A model generated the notes under the pieces. That model searched no databases and was not told where the DNA came from. It saw only the letters and a list, made by a program, of their open reading frames with translations. A program made the position numbers and the translations under genes. Of a stretch of DNA of 64,000 nucleotides, positions 26,196 to 39,366 are shown piece by piece (the stretch's first letter is position 1; each line of letters begins with the position of its first letter). Origin of the DNA: Plotosus lineatus (Eukaryota > Chordata > Actinopteri > Siluriformes > Plotosidae); assembly GCA_024760905.1 (NCBI GenBank), contig CM045733.1, positions 37,440,001 to 37,504,000 on the forward strand, written 5' to 3'.

Positions 26196-26442
26196 ATAAA
26201 AAGACAGGACAAAGACTTTCTATGGAAACTACATTTATCACTACAGATCTGTTTTGAGGGGTGGTGAAGATTCTTCTATAATCACCTGAAGAGAGAGGAT
26301 GGTTTCACCACCCCTCGAAACAGATCTGTAGTGATAAATGGAGTTTCAATAGAAAGTTTTTGTCCTGTCCTTTTATTTTTATTGTTATTTGCTCGACCAA
26401 AAAGTATTGAGCACTCTCCTACGGAAGGATCTACTCAGAAAG

Positions 26443-26513
<71 letters not shown>

Positions 26514-29500
26514 ACATACACACACACACACACACACTCCCTGACTTACGTTTTTAATTGGTTCCGGACGGCGGAACGCAAGTTAAAAGTGAATGCAAGT
26601 TGTTACAGTGATGTATGACGTATAACGCTCATACTGTACTATACAGCCATAAATACCATTTCCGTATCTCCTAAAACACCCATAAATCAATTATGATGAA
26701 CATAACATTGTAAAATAATATGAAATATATCAAATAATATCAACATTAATTTCAAATAAATTAAAACAAAATAATTTCAAATCGATAAATTTTACTCAAA
26801 TTCACTCATCAAATATCAAATACAGTATCAAATATAACCTTTAACATTCTCTAGGATGCGATCTTTCTGCTTGTAAACCGGAAGTAGTTTACTTGCTGTG
26901 CTTGACACAAAGTGCAGGTTATATGGACTTCCGGTCTTTCAAGTGAGCAAGTGCGCCGTTGAACTCGTTTAGTACTCAGCCTGCACTGATGTGAATCATC
27001 AACAGAGTGGAGAGTTCTCTTTCTTTTCTGGATTCGGGTTTTCATTCATTTTACAACTCTCTTTGCTTAACTGAGTATGCATGGTACATTGCGTCGATCC
27101 GGGCAGATACTTAATTCATCTCTGTGTATGAGACTTGCACCCAAGCTAGTAGGCTTATGAAAGGTGAAGAAGGCAAAGGCAGAGCAGAGGACAAAGTGGT
27201 GTAAGCTGAAAAAGGAAGTGTCATGTCTTCAAGGAGGAGTTGAAACAGGCTTTGGTTGGCCAGGAAGTGCTTCCAAATGACTGGACAACCACAGCAAATG
27301 TGATCAGGGACACAGGTAGGGGAGGACTTGGTGTGTCCTCTGGAAGGAAAGTAGATAAGGAGACTTGGTGGTGGACTGAGGAAATGCAGGAGTGTGTATA
27401 AAGGAAGAGGTTAGTTCAGAAGAAGTAGGACATAGATAGGACCGAAGAGAGTAAACAGGAGTACAGGGAGACACAGTGTAAGGCGAAAGTAGCAGTAGCT
27501 AAGGCCAAACAGAGGGCGTATGATGACTTGTATGATAGGTTGGACAGTAAGGAGGGAGAAAATGATCTATACAGGTTGGTTTAGCAGAGAGATAGAGATG
27601 GGAAGGACGTGCAACAAGTTAGATTGATAAAGGACAGGGTGAGAAATGTATTGACTGATGACAGAAGTGTGCTGGGAAGATGGAAAGAGTACTTTGAAGA
27701 GCTGATGAATGAGGAAAATGAGAGAGAGAAAAAAAAGAGTAGAAGAGATGACCATTGAGGAGCAGGATGTAGCAAAGATCAGTAAGGGTGAAGTGAGGAG
27801 GGCATTGAAGAGGATGAAAAATGGAAAGGCAGTTGGTCCTGATGATATACCTGTGGAGGTATGGAAGTGTCTAGGGGAGGTAGCAGTAGATTTTCTGACA
27901 AGAACATTCAACAAGGTCCTAGAGAGTGAGCAGATGCCGGAGGAGAAGTGTGCTTGTGCCCATTTTTAAGAACAAGGGAGACGTGCAGAGTTTTGGCAAC
28001 TACAGAGGGATAAAGTTGATGAGCCATACGATGAAGTTATGGGAAAGAATAGTGGAAGCTGGACAAAGGGCAGAGGTCAGCATTTGTAAACAACAGTTTG
28101 GTTTCATGCCAAGAAAGAGAACCACAGATGCAATGTTTGCTTTGAGGATGTTAATAGAGAAGTACAAAGAAGGTCAGAGGGAACTGCATTGTGCCTTTGT
28201 GGATCTGGAAAAGCATATGACAGGGTGCCGAGAGAGGAACTATGGTATTGCATGAGGAAGTCTGGAGTGGCAGAGAAGTATGTTAGAGTGGTGCAGGACA
28301 TGCATGAGAGATGTAAGACAGTGGTGAGGTGTGCTGTCGGCGTGACCGACAAATTCAAGGTGGAGGTGGGACTGCATCAAGGGTCAGCTCTGAGCCCCTT
28401 CTTGTTTGCTGTGGTGATGGACAGGCTGACAGACGAGGTTAGGCAAGAATCTCCATGGACGATGATGTTTGCAGATGACACTGTGATCTATCGTGAGAGC
28501 AGAGAACAAGTGGAGGAAAACCTACAGAGGTAGATGTATGCCCTGGAAAGGAGAGGAATGAAGGTTAGCCTCAGAAAATCAGAATACATGTGTGTGAATG
28601 AGAAGGACCCAGGAGGAACGGTGATGTTACAGGGAGCAGAGATAAGGAAGGTGGAGGATTTTAAGTACTTGGGCTCAACAATGCAGAGCAATGGAGAGTG
28701 TGAAAAAGAGGTAAAGAAGCGTGTGCAGGCAGGTTGGAGAAAAGTGTCCGGTGTGATGTGCGACCGGAGAGTGTCAGCAAGAATGAAAGGAAAAGTGTAC
28801 AAGACAGTGGTGAGGCCAGTGATGTTGTATGGCTTAGAAACAGTTGCGCTGAGGAAAAGGCAGGAGGCAGAGCTCGAGGTCGCGGAGATGAAAATGTTGA
28901 GGTTCTCTCTGGGAGTAACAAGGATGGATAGGATCAGAAATGAGTACATCAGAGGGACAGCCCATGTAACAGGTTTTGGAGACAAAGTCAGAGAGGCTAG
29001 ATTGAGATGGTTTCGACATGTACAGAGGAGCGTATATTGGCAGTAGGATGCTGAGGTTGGAACTACCAGGCAGAAGGCCTTGAGGAAGACCAAAGAGACG
29101 ATTCATGGATGTGGTAAAGGAGGACATGAAGGTCGTTGGTGTAAGAGAAGAAGAAGATGCAAAGCATAGGGTGAGATGGAGGCAGATGATTCGCTGTGGC
29201 GAACCCTGAAGGGAAAAGCCGAAAGGAAAAGAAGAAGATATATATATATATATATATATACATACACACACACACGCGCACACACACACACACACATACA
29301 CACACACACACACACAGGTCCTTCTCAAAAAATTAGCATATTATGATAAAGTTCATTATTTTCTGTAATGTACTGATAAAAATTAAACTTTCATTTATTT
29401 TAGATTCATTGCACACAAACTGAAATATTTCAGGTCTTTTATTGTTTTAATACTGATGATTTTGGCATACAGCTCATGAAAACCAAAAATTCCTATCTCA

Positions 29501-30699
29501 AAAAATTAGCATATTTCATCCGACCAATAAAAAGCAACCTTCAAATAATTATGTTCAGTTATGCACTCAATACTTGGTTTGGAATCCTTTTGCAGAAATG
29601 ACTGCTTTAATGTGGCGTGGCATGGAGGCAATCAGCCTGTGGCACTGCTGAGGTGTTATGGAGGCCCAGGATGCTTCGATAGCGGCCTTAAGCTCATCCT
29701 CAGTGTTGGGTCTGGTGTCTCTCAACTTTCTCTTCACAATATCCCACAGATTCTCTATGGGGTTCAGGTCAGGAAAGTTGACAGGCGAATTGAGCACGAT
29801 AATACCATGGTCACTAAACCATTTACCAGTGGTTTTGGCACTGTGAGCAGGTGCCAGGTCGTGCAGAAAAATGAAATCTTCATCTCCATAAAGCTTTTCA
29901 GCAGATGGAAGCATGAAGTGCTCCAAAATCTCCTGATAGCTAGCTGCATTGACCCTGCCCTTGATAAAACACAGTGGACCAACACCAGCAGCTGACATGG
30001 CACCCCAGACCATCACTGACTGTGGGTACTTGACACTGGACTTCAGGCGTTTTGGCATTTCCTTCTCCCCAGTCTTCCTCCAGACTCTGGCACCTTGATT
30101 TCCGAATGACATGCAAAATTTGTTTTTATCCGTAAAAAGTCCTTTGGACCACTGCGCAACAGTCCATTTCTGCTTCTCTGTAGCCCAAGTCAGGCGTTTC
30201 TGCCGCTGTTTCTGGTTCATAAGTGGCTTGACCTGGGGAATGCGGCACCTCTAGCCCAGTCCACTGTTTCCACAGGTCCACCAAGGTCTGGAATCGGCCC
30301 TTCTCCACAATCTTCCTCAGGGTCTGGTCACCTCTTTTGGTTGTGCAGCGTTTTCTGCCACACGTTTTCCTTCCCACAGACGTCCCACTGAGGTGACTTG
30401 ATACAGCACTCTGGGAACAGACGATTCGCTCAGAGATTTCTTTCTGTGTTTTACCCTCTTGCTCATTGAGAGTACCTTTTCATGATATGCTAATTTTTTG
30501 AGATAGGAATTTTGGGTTTTCGTGAGCTGTATGCCAAAATCATCAGTATTAAAACAATAAACGACCTGAAATATTTCAGTTGGTCTGCAATGAATCTAAA
30601 ATATATGAAAGTTTAATTTTTCATCAGTACATTACAGAAAATAATGAACTTTTTCACAATATGCTAATTTTTTGAGAAGGACCAGTGTGTATGTATGTG

Positions 30700-30781
<82 letters not shown>

Positions 30782-31725
30782 AATGTGATAAGCACCAAGA
30801 GCGCCTAAAAATTGTAGTGGGTGGGTGCTTGCTTCTTAAAATGATTACCAGCAGAGTGGAACGGTAAGTGCTTCTTACCATCAAGGTGGAAAACATGAAT
30901 AATGACAGAACAATAAAAGAGTTTTACTGGTACTCGTGTTATTCATTTTGTGGTATCAACCAAACTAGTTACATGACAGATGAAAAACAGAAAACAGCAT
31001 AAATTTTTATAAAAAGACCCCTTACTTTTCACTCCCGGTGCTGTTCCCTTAAACATTTTCCTGGAAGTAAACTCGAGCCAATCAACACGAATGTCAACTT
31101 TCGCACATGGCATGTTGAACCAATCAGCATGAACATAAACAAAAGCACGTGTCCAGGAACCATTCATCATCATGCCGATGAACATTATAGACATTCCCCA
31201 GTGGCAGGGGGTCTTGAAAAACTGTGCAAATTCACCTTTACAGGCAGTGAACGCCTCATTTTATGGTTACAGAGACTGATCGAATAAAATTGCTAAGTTT
31301 GACCCAAGATTTTGCTACCAGTACACATGGACGATTATAAAACACAAAATCAAAAACATTGGGGTAGGCGCTTATTACGTCGAATACAGTATTTTATACT
31401 TTGTGTTACAACTGAACAATGTTGAATTATTGTTATTGTCTCACCTATCTTTGAAAAAACACTTGGCGTATACTGCCACCGGGTCATAGATCGAGTTCAT
31501 AGAGACAAGTGTACTTGAAAACAGATGTAGATGGAATTGACTCAAAATGACGTGGCATGAAAAAGAAATTCTATGCGGTTCATGCACATGTAGTTCTGTT
31601 ACCAAAAGAGATTTTAAAAAATTTTGAGATAGTGTATTAATCCCGGAAGGAAAATTATTTCCTCTTGATTTAATCCAAAGTGTGTGCGCACACACGTGCA
31701 TGCATTCACTCTCTCTCGCTCTCTC

Positions 31726-31786
<61 letters not shown>

Positions 31787-32205
31787 CACGCCTGCAGAGT
31801 AGTTGGAGGTTAGGTGCCTTGCTCAAGGACACTTCAGTCACTCATGGGGAGGAAGGCAAGGTACAGCTCACTCCCCATCACCTCACAGTCTACATATGGT
31901 AAGTGCAAATCCTATATTTATTGATAGGCAGTATCAACTTTTCCTACATCTGTGCTGCACACATATTGTCAGATCAAGCCTTAACAGGACACGGCAAATT
32001 CTGTGGACAACACTGACGACCATCATCCCCCTGCTTTTCAATTTTAAGTAGGGTTCAAAACTGCATCCAGTCCATGGTGAGTTTCCTTAAAGCAAATATA
32101 AACTGATCATCACTAGCTCAGGTCAAATACTAGATCACTGTTATTATTTTTTATATACTATATTAATCCCACAAGGGACATTATTGCTTCTGCATTTGAT
32201 CCATC

Positions 32206-32246
<41 letters not shown>

Positions 32247-35200
32247 AAAGCAGTGGGTTCCCACACACATTGGGGGTGCCCGGAAGAGCAGTTGGGGGAT
32301 AGGTGCCTGGCTGAAAGGCACGTCAACCATGAATGTGCAGGGAAAGTGTAGCTCACTCCCCCACTGCCACACATTTTTGCCACTGTTTTTTTATAAATCA
32401 TACCAATAACCATTCGGCCCCAAAACCACTTCTGTTACCATCAGACTCCAGCTGCCCCCAAGTTTGGGTACTGCATCACAGGTCGCGGCACGAACTCAAC
32501 TCAGTTGCAATATTAGATAAGTCCAAACATTACTTGGTAATTCATTCGATCACCTAGCCAGACATTAAATCCCAGTCCAGCCCCTTTCAAAGTGCTAAAG
32601 AAGGACTGGAACTGCAGAAGTAACTTAATTGCTGGATTTGCTGCCTTGTAGTGACTCACCTGAGCATGGAAATTTGACATGGTGGTTGTTTCAATGTCTT
32701 TCTTGCCAAGGATCTCCATCTTTACAGGTGAAGTTGGAAATTTGGAAGAAAAGTATTCCAGGAAGTCAGGGAGGTAGGAGGCAGCTCCATGGACAATGCC
32801 CATGACGTAGTGTGCGGCTCCATCGGGATCCTCACAGAATGCCAGGGTCACAAACTCATGAGCGAACCTTTGCATCTCTTCGGGTGACAGAACAGATAGC
32901 TCACGGCTATAGGCATGTAAGACCAGGGCACCACCATTCGGCTGCTGCTCCACATGAACAAAACGCCCAAATTCCAAACCATCTATCCCAGGAAGTCGAG
33001 AATGGAGTTGGGAAGATTTGCTGCTGCTTACTGTACCAGTATCACTGGTTCCAGAGTTGGACTTAGAGCAGCTGCTCTTCTCCTGCTTGACAGTAGTAGT
33101 GGAAGAGGTGGAGAGGGAGACGGTTTTACAGACAGGAAATGGGGACTTGAATTCTGTCTCTGATTTGGAGAGCATGGCTGGGAGTTCTGGACTCAGTAGA
33201 GCTGAATATGGCGTTTGACTGGACTTGCTGTACATCTTGGGTCGCTTCCGTCTCTCTGCCTCCTTATGTTTCTTTTTCTTTTTCTTCTTGGCCTTTTTGA
33301 GCAGCAGATCCTCTGCATTAACCTTCGGTTTCTCCGTCTCAACTGAGGAGAAGAAGAGAGAGAGAGAGAGCGAAACATGAACCAGCAACCCCACAGGGGA
33401 AAAAAGTGAAACAAGCATTTTTTTTTTCTCCATTCTTAATGATCAAAGTAAATGCTTTAATGGTTCTAAACTGGAAGTGAAGTGCAACAGTAATGCTCAT
33501 CAGCTGTAGCAGTGAAATCTTCATCGAGACAAAATAGTGATGTATTGTTAAAAACCCATTCGTAATATCTAAAAACATGTAAAAAAAAAAAAAAAAAAAA
33601 AGGTTCGATCAGAGCAGAACCCTGTACCACTACCAGCTCATGTTTTTCAGAAAGCATAAAATAAATTAAAAATAAATCATTTTGTAAAAAAGGATATGAT
33701 ACGGAGACAGTGGTACCTCAATTTACGAAATTAATCTGTGCCGGAAATGGTTTCGGAACCTGAATTTTTCGTAAATTGAACAGCATTTTCCATGTAAAAT
33801 GTGTGATTCATTCCAAGGCTCCCAATACTACCCCCCTAAACCCTTTAAAAATTATAAAAGCACACCATTTAAGGCCTCCTTCTGCTTCAATAGCGTATCC
33901 ATGGTCGACGGGTTTGGCCATACAGGAGGCACTCAATATTCGCGGGGGTTTGGTTCTGGCCCCTCCCGTGAATGAAATAATCCACGAGTTCTGTACCCGG
34001 AAGTAAAACCCCATGTATCACGTTACATACGGGAATCAGCAGCCGGAAGTAAAATACTATATCTATTACATGCCCTAAAATATGCTTCTTGAACACATTC
34101 TGTAGACAGTCTTACTCATTAGGCATGAGATGACTGAATTCAGGTATTAACTGCATTAAGTCCGAGCAGAACTGCCACACCCCTCAGCCGAAGCGAGCAC
34201 AAAACAGAGTTTGAGTGTGAGAGAGTTAGAGAGCATTACAAACCAAAGAAGCAGTAATGTAATGTGAGTTAATGTGTTCCTCTGGCACAGAGGTGAGTGT
34301 GCTTTTGTTTATTGGGAGTACATGAGAATAGTGAATTCGGGTGTGAGCCACGGAGCAGCTCAGCCACGCCCCTCAGCCGAAGCTGAGAGGAAACAGTTAG
34401 TTAGAGGCACAGAGCCAAAATCAAAGTCCCCAAAAACACAGACCATAACAAAAAGGACATAAAAGACCAAGAAATGTAATAAATTGGATAAACAAAACAA
34501 AATGAGAAACATGCTACACCACAGTAAATAAAATATAACACACAAACATTACCTTCGGTCATGTACTGGAATAATAATTGAAAAAGACTTTTCTATAGTT
34601 CTATAGATAGTGGAGTGTTTTACAACAGTTCAGAGGATTATTCTTCTTCAGGCACTTCACAGGAAACTTATTTCTTCAGAAGAGACATCCAACGTCATTA
34701 CCTTTTTCTGGTGCTTAGCAGGCGTTTGAGTGACATCATAGAACTTAACTGGTAATTAAAACACACTAAAAAAAAGGCTCATTGACAATTTGTGTGCGAA
34801 TGAGGAAAAGGGGCGTTACATCATCTCAACCAATCAGCAGGAAGGAGGACAGCCATTGGCTGAAATTGAATGACGTGTCAGTTGCTTAGCAGTCCACAAA
34901 TATTCAAACCGTGAGTGTAAAACTGAATAGTCAAGGGCCTACTGTATTCCATTGCGATATCACTTATCTGCATGCCACGAGCCCGCTTCTTTTCACTAGC
35001 ACTGGGAATCACACACGCGTATGCATGTGTGTGTGTGTTGACAATGTCTTCTTAGCAGAGTTATAATCTTACAAATGTTTATGCAAGGTTAAAAGCCTGA
35101 GCCAAAAAATAAAGTTGCAATGAGCACACTCGAAAAACTCATGAAACAACAGTAACTCTGTCCTTTACACGAAAAGCATTATGGGTGCGCCATAATATCC

Positions 35201-38200
35201 AATGGGAGGGAGCTGCATCATCCCTCCTAGCCAATGGGAGGCCAGCGGGGCGGGATGTTAGGAGATGTAGTCAATGGGAGAGCAACTTGTGCATTGTTTG
35301 AATTTTTGAGATGGTGCTTTTGTAAAGTGAATTTGTTTTGTATCCAGAGACAAAAATTTTCGGAAAATGTTTCTCGTAATCTGGATTTTTCGTTTGCTGG
35401 GGCTTTCCTAAGTTGAGGTTCCACTGTACAATTTCAAAAGAGCACAATTGTGACACTGTACGGCAAAATCATGGATCAGGGTCAAAATTCAAAAAAATGC
35501 CTTGAAGATTGTATTTGAATAAACCAAAAAAAAGACTTAAATTAGCGTTACTAATTTTTGAGATACAGTATTAAAAAAAAAAAAAAAAAAAGGTAAGGTA
35601 AAGTCTGTTGGGTTTTTTCACTTGAGCTGAGTGGCTCATCAGGCCGGTGCTGATCCCCAGTTTCCGTACCGTGAAGCGACCAGGAGTTCAACTCCTCCTG
35701 GATGGGACGCTCGTCCATCGCAGGTTACCTGCCCAGTATATTTTTATTGGTACCCATTTATACTGCTGGGTGAACAGAGGCACACATGTGGTTGAGACTT
35801 TGCCCAAGGGTCTTAGCACAGTGAGGGTCTCAGTGGGATTCGAACTCACAACCTCCCGATCATGAGCGCAGCACCCGAGCCACTACACCACCGGCCCCAC
35901 TTGAAATACAGTAGGCCCCGTTATTGGCGGGGTTTGGTTCTGACCCCTCTCGCGAATCAAGATAATCTGCGAGTTCTGTACCCGGAAGTCAAACCCTATG
36001 TATCATATTACGTGTGCAAATGGTCAACCAGAAGTAAAATCCTATGTATCTCTTACATGCACTAAAATATGCTTCTTTAACACATTCGATAGACAGTCTT
36101 AATCATTACTACACTTTGCTACATTAATACTGTATTAATGAGTATATATAGTAATATATAGGGATCTGTATTACTGTATTACTATATACAGTAATATATA
36201 GGGATCCCTCGATACTTCGCACTTGAATTAATACGCTTCAGTGCATCGCGTGTTTTTTTTTTTTAAATATTCATCGAATTAAAGAATAAGGAAATTAAGC
36301 CATAGGTGTAAAAGTTAAGGAAAATGTCACAAAAACAAGGCCAATTATGCAAAAGAAAGAAAAAAAAAATCCGAAACCAACACAAAAAAAAAAAACAACA
36401 ACCCAAAATCTCCCATCAAAACTGGATACATTGTTGCATCTATGTGCTGTCTGCGCAGCCATCATGCGCAGGTGATCAAATGTACATAAAACTATTAAGA
36501 ATGTTTTTAAATATGTACACAGTCATTCTATATTGCCCCTCCAACAGTCATAACCTAATAGGAAGACATTTATTTACTACAGCCTCATTTAGTTTATTAT
36601 ATCACTGTTGATGCTAAATTTAGCTTTCATAATATGCTGCTGAAACTATAGGCTACATCAGGGGTCAGGAACTTTGACCAAGAGAGCCAAAAAAAGAGGA
36701 CATTTTAAAATCTAATCCTCTGAGAGCCATATCATCATCTTCATCTGTTCCCTTCAGGGGTCACCACAGTGAATGATCTGCCTCCATCTCACCCTATCCT
36801 CTGTATCTTCTACTCTTACTCCAACTACCTTCATGTTCTCCTTCACCACATCCATAAATCTTCTCTTTGGTCTTCCTCTCGGCCTTCTGCCTGGTAGTTC
36901 CAACCTCAGCATCCTACCATCAATATATTCACTATCCCTCCTCTGTACATGTCCAAACCATCTCAATCTTGCCTCTCTGACTTTGTCTCCAAAACCTCTT
37001 ACATGTGCTGTCCCTCTGAAGTTCTCATTCCTGATCGTATCCATCCTCGTTACTCCCAAAAAGAACCTCAACATTTTCATCTCTGCTACCTCCAGCTCTG
37101 CCTCCTGTCTTTTCCCCAGGGCCACCGTTTCTAAACCATACAACATCGCTGGCCTCAACACTGTCTTGTACACTTTTCCTTTCATTCTTGCTGATACCGT
37201 CCTATCACACCGGCTCTGAGAGCCTACTATTTATTTTTATATTATATATATATATATATATATATTAATACTGAATACAACTAAACTGAAAAAGAAGACT
37301 CTGAATTTATGTTAAATGACATCATAACCAAGTTATTTATTTAAGAAGAAAAGTACTTTTTACTATTAATGCGACTTCTGGTGCTGCATGGTTTTGCTGA
37401 TGGCTTTGTAGTCTGGTTAATACGTGGTGTGGTTCAGCTTCATGCAGGCGTTTCGGCTGCCATCTGTTAAATGTGACTGCAGGTTCGTCTTGATGTTTTT
37501 CAGGTGAGAAGGACTGCTTGCATGCATAAGGAGAGCCAAACATGGTCAATACGATAGGATTACACGCTGCAGTGTCTGTGGCAGGAAGCACATCCCAAGT
37601 TTTGGCAATCAGCTGATCTGTGGATTGTCTGTCCATTTGTGTTTGCTTGCCAGCTGTGCTTGGCTTCGTGCAAATGAGCTGATCAAAAACGAGGAAATTT
37701 ACCTCTTTATTCAAAAACACCACGCGCAGTCTGTGGCTGTTGTTATAATTCAATAAAATTAGAGTTTCAAGGTATCGGACCCGCCTGCATACTGGCGTAC
37801 AGAAAGGATTGGCTCTCCGCTGTGGGCCACAGTGACATGTGGCATTGAAAATAGACGTATAGATTTAAATGCGCGAGATTTATTCATGTGTGTTTGTTTT
37901 ATTTGATGGCTTTTTTTTGTATTTTTATTGAAACAGTGAAATTATGTATTCTTTATTCTGTTAAGAAAGGCCACCTGAGTTATCTGAGAGCCAGATACAG
38001 TGATCAAAAGAGCCACATCTGGCTTGCAAGCCATAGGTTCCCAACCCCTGGGCTACATGGTTATAATACTTATAGCAACACAGCCTATAGGATAGATAAA
38101 ATGCATTTCTGCATTGGTCATTTTACCAGGAAAACTGCTCTAAGCCTGATTTAGTAACTAAGTTGATTTACTTCTGTGTTTTGGATCATTGTCTTGTTGC

Positions 38201-39322
38201 AGCATCCATCCTCTTTTTAGCTTCAACTGTCTGACAGACAGCCTCAGGTTTTCCTGCAAAACATCCTGATGAACTTTTGAATTCATTTTTCCATTAATGA
38301 TTGCAAGTTGTCCAGGCCCCGAGGCAGCAAAACAGCCCCAAACCATGATGCACCCTCTACCATGCTTCACGGTGGGGATGAGGTGTTGATGTTGGTGAGC
38401 TGTTCCATTTTTCCTCCACACATGATGGTGTGGGTTCCTCCCAAACAATTCAACTTTGGTTTCATCAGTCCACAAAATATTTTGCCAAAACTTCTGTGGG
38501 AGTGTCCAAGTGCCTTTTTGCGGACATTAAACGAGCAACAATGTTTTTTTAGACAGCAGTGGCTTCCTCCTTGGAATCCTCCCATGAACACCATTCTTGG
38601 CCATTGTTTTACATATAGTTGATGTGTGCACAGAGATATTGGACTGTGCCAGTGATTTCTGTAAGTCTTTAGCAGACACTCTAGGGTTTTTTTGTTTTTA
38701 CCTCTCTAAGTATTCTGCGCTGAACTCTTGGCGTCATCTTTGGTGGATGGCCACTCCTTGGGGGAGAAGCAACAGTGCCAAACTCGCTCCAGTTGTAGAC
38801 AACTTCTCTGACTGTCGATTGATGAACAGCCAGACTTTTAGAGATGATTTTGTATCCTTGCCCAGCTTTATACAAATCAACAATTCTTGATCGCAGGTCT
38901 TCAGACAGCTCTTTTGAGCGAGCCATGGTGCACATCAGACAATTCTTACCAGGTGTGTGTGTTTTATAGTGGGCAAGGCAGCTTTAAGCCACTCATCAGT
39001 GATTGGGCACATGCCTGACTTAAATTGTTTGGTAAAAATGGGTTTCAATTGCTCTTTAAGTCTCCTTAGGCAGAGGGTTCGGTTACTTATTCCTCCCCCT
39101 TCTGTCATTGTTTGCATGCTATCCTCATTAAAATATGAAAACCTATAAATGTTTGGGTGGTTTTAGTTAAAGCGGACACTGTTTTTTCATCTGTGTGATT
39201 TTGACAAAGATCAGATCACATTTGATGGTGATTTTATGCAGAAATGTGAGAAATTCCAAAAGGTTCAGATACTTTTTAATACCACTGTGTGTATATGTAT
39301 GTCTCTCTCTCTCGCTCTCTAT

Positions 39323-39366
<44 letters not shown>

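Larger units (their letters stand above)
36659..38050 (-). mobile_element. hAT element with exact 8-bp target duplication (carries a nested LINE)
   Basis: ggctacat flanks both ends (36651-36658 and 38051-38058). Ends are CAGGGGTCAGGAAC and, reversed, CAGGGGTTGGGAAC. Minus-strand 37753-37337 is a decayed transposase C-terminus ([18 protein letters not shown] resembles the hAT dimerisation block). Internal gagagccacatc-type subterminal repeats. Confidence 0.92.

Noticed and set aside
29063..29328. Cys/Val repeat frames near 29 kb
   Set aside because: Translations of TG/CA microsatellites joined to antisense LINE sequence.
32883..33433. Exon 3 starting at an internal Met at 33433
   Set aside because: That start lies in the intron upstream of a good acceptor at 33343; the conserved frame enters by splicing from exon 2.
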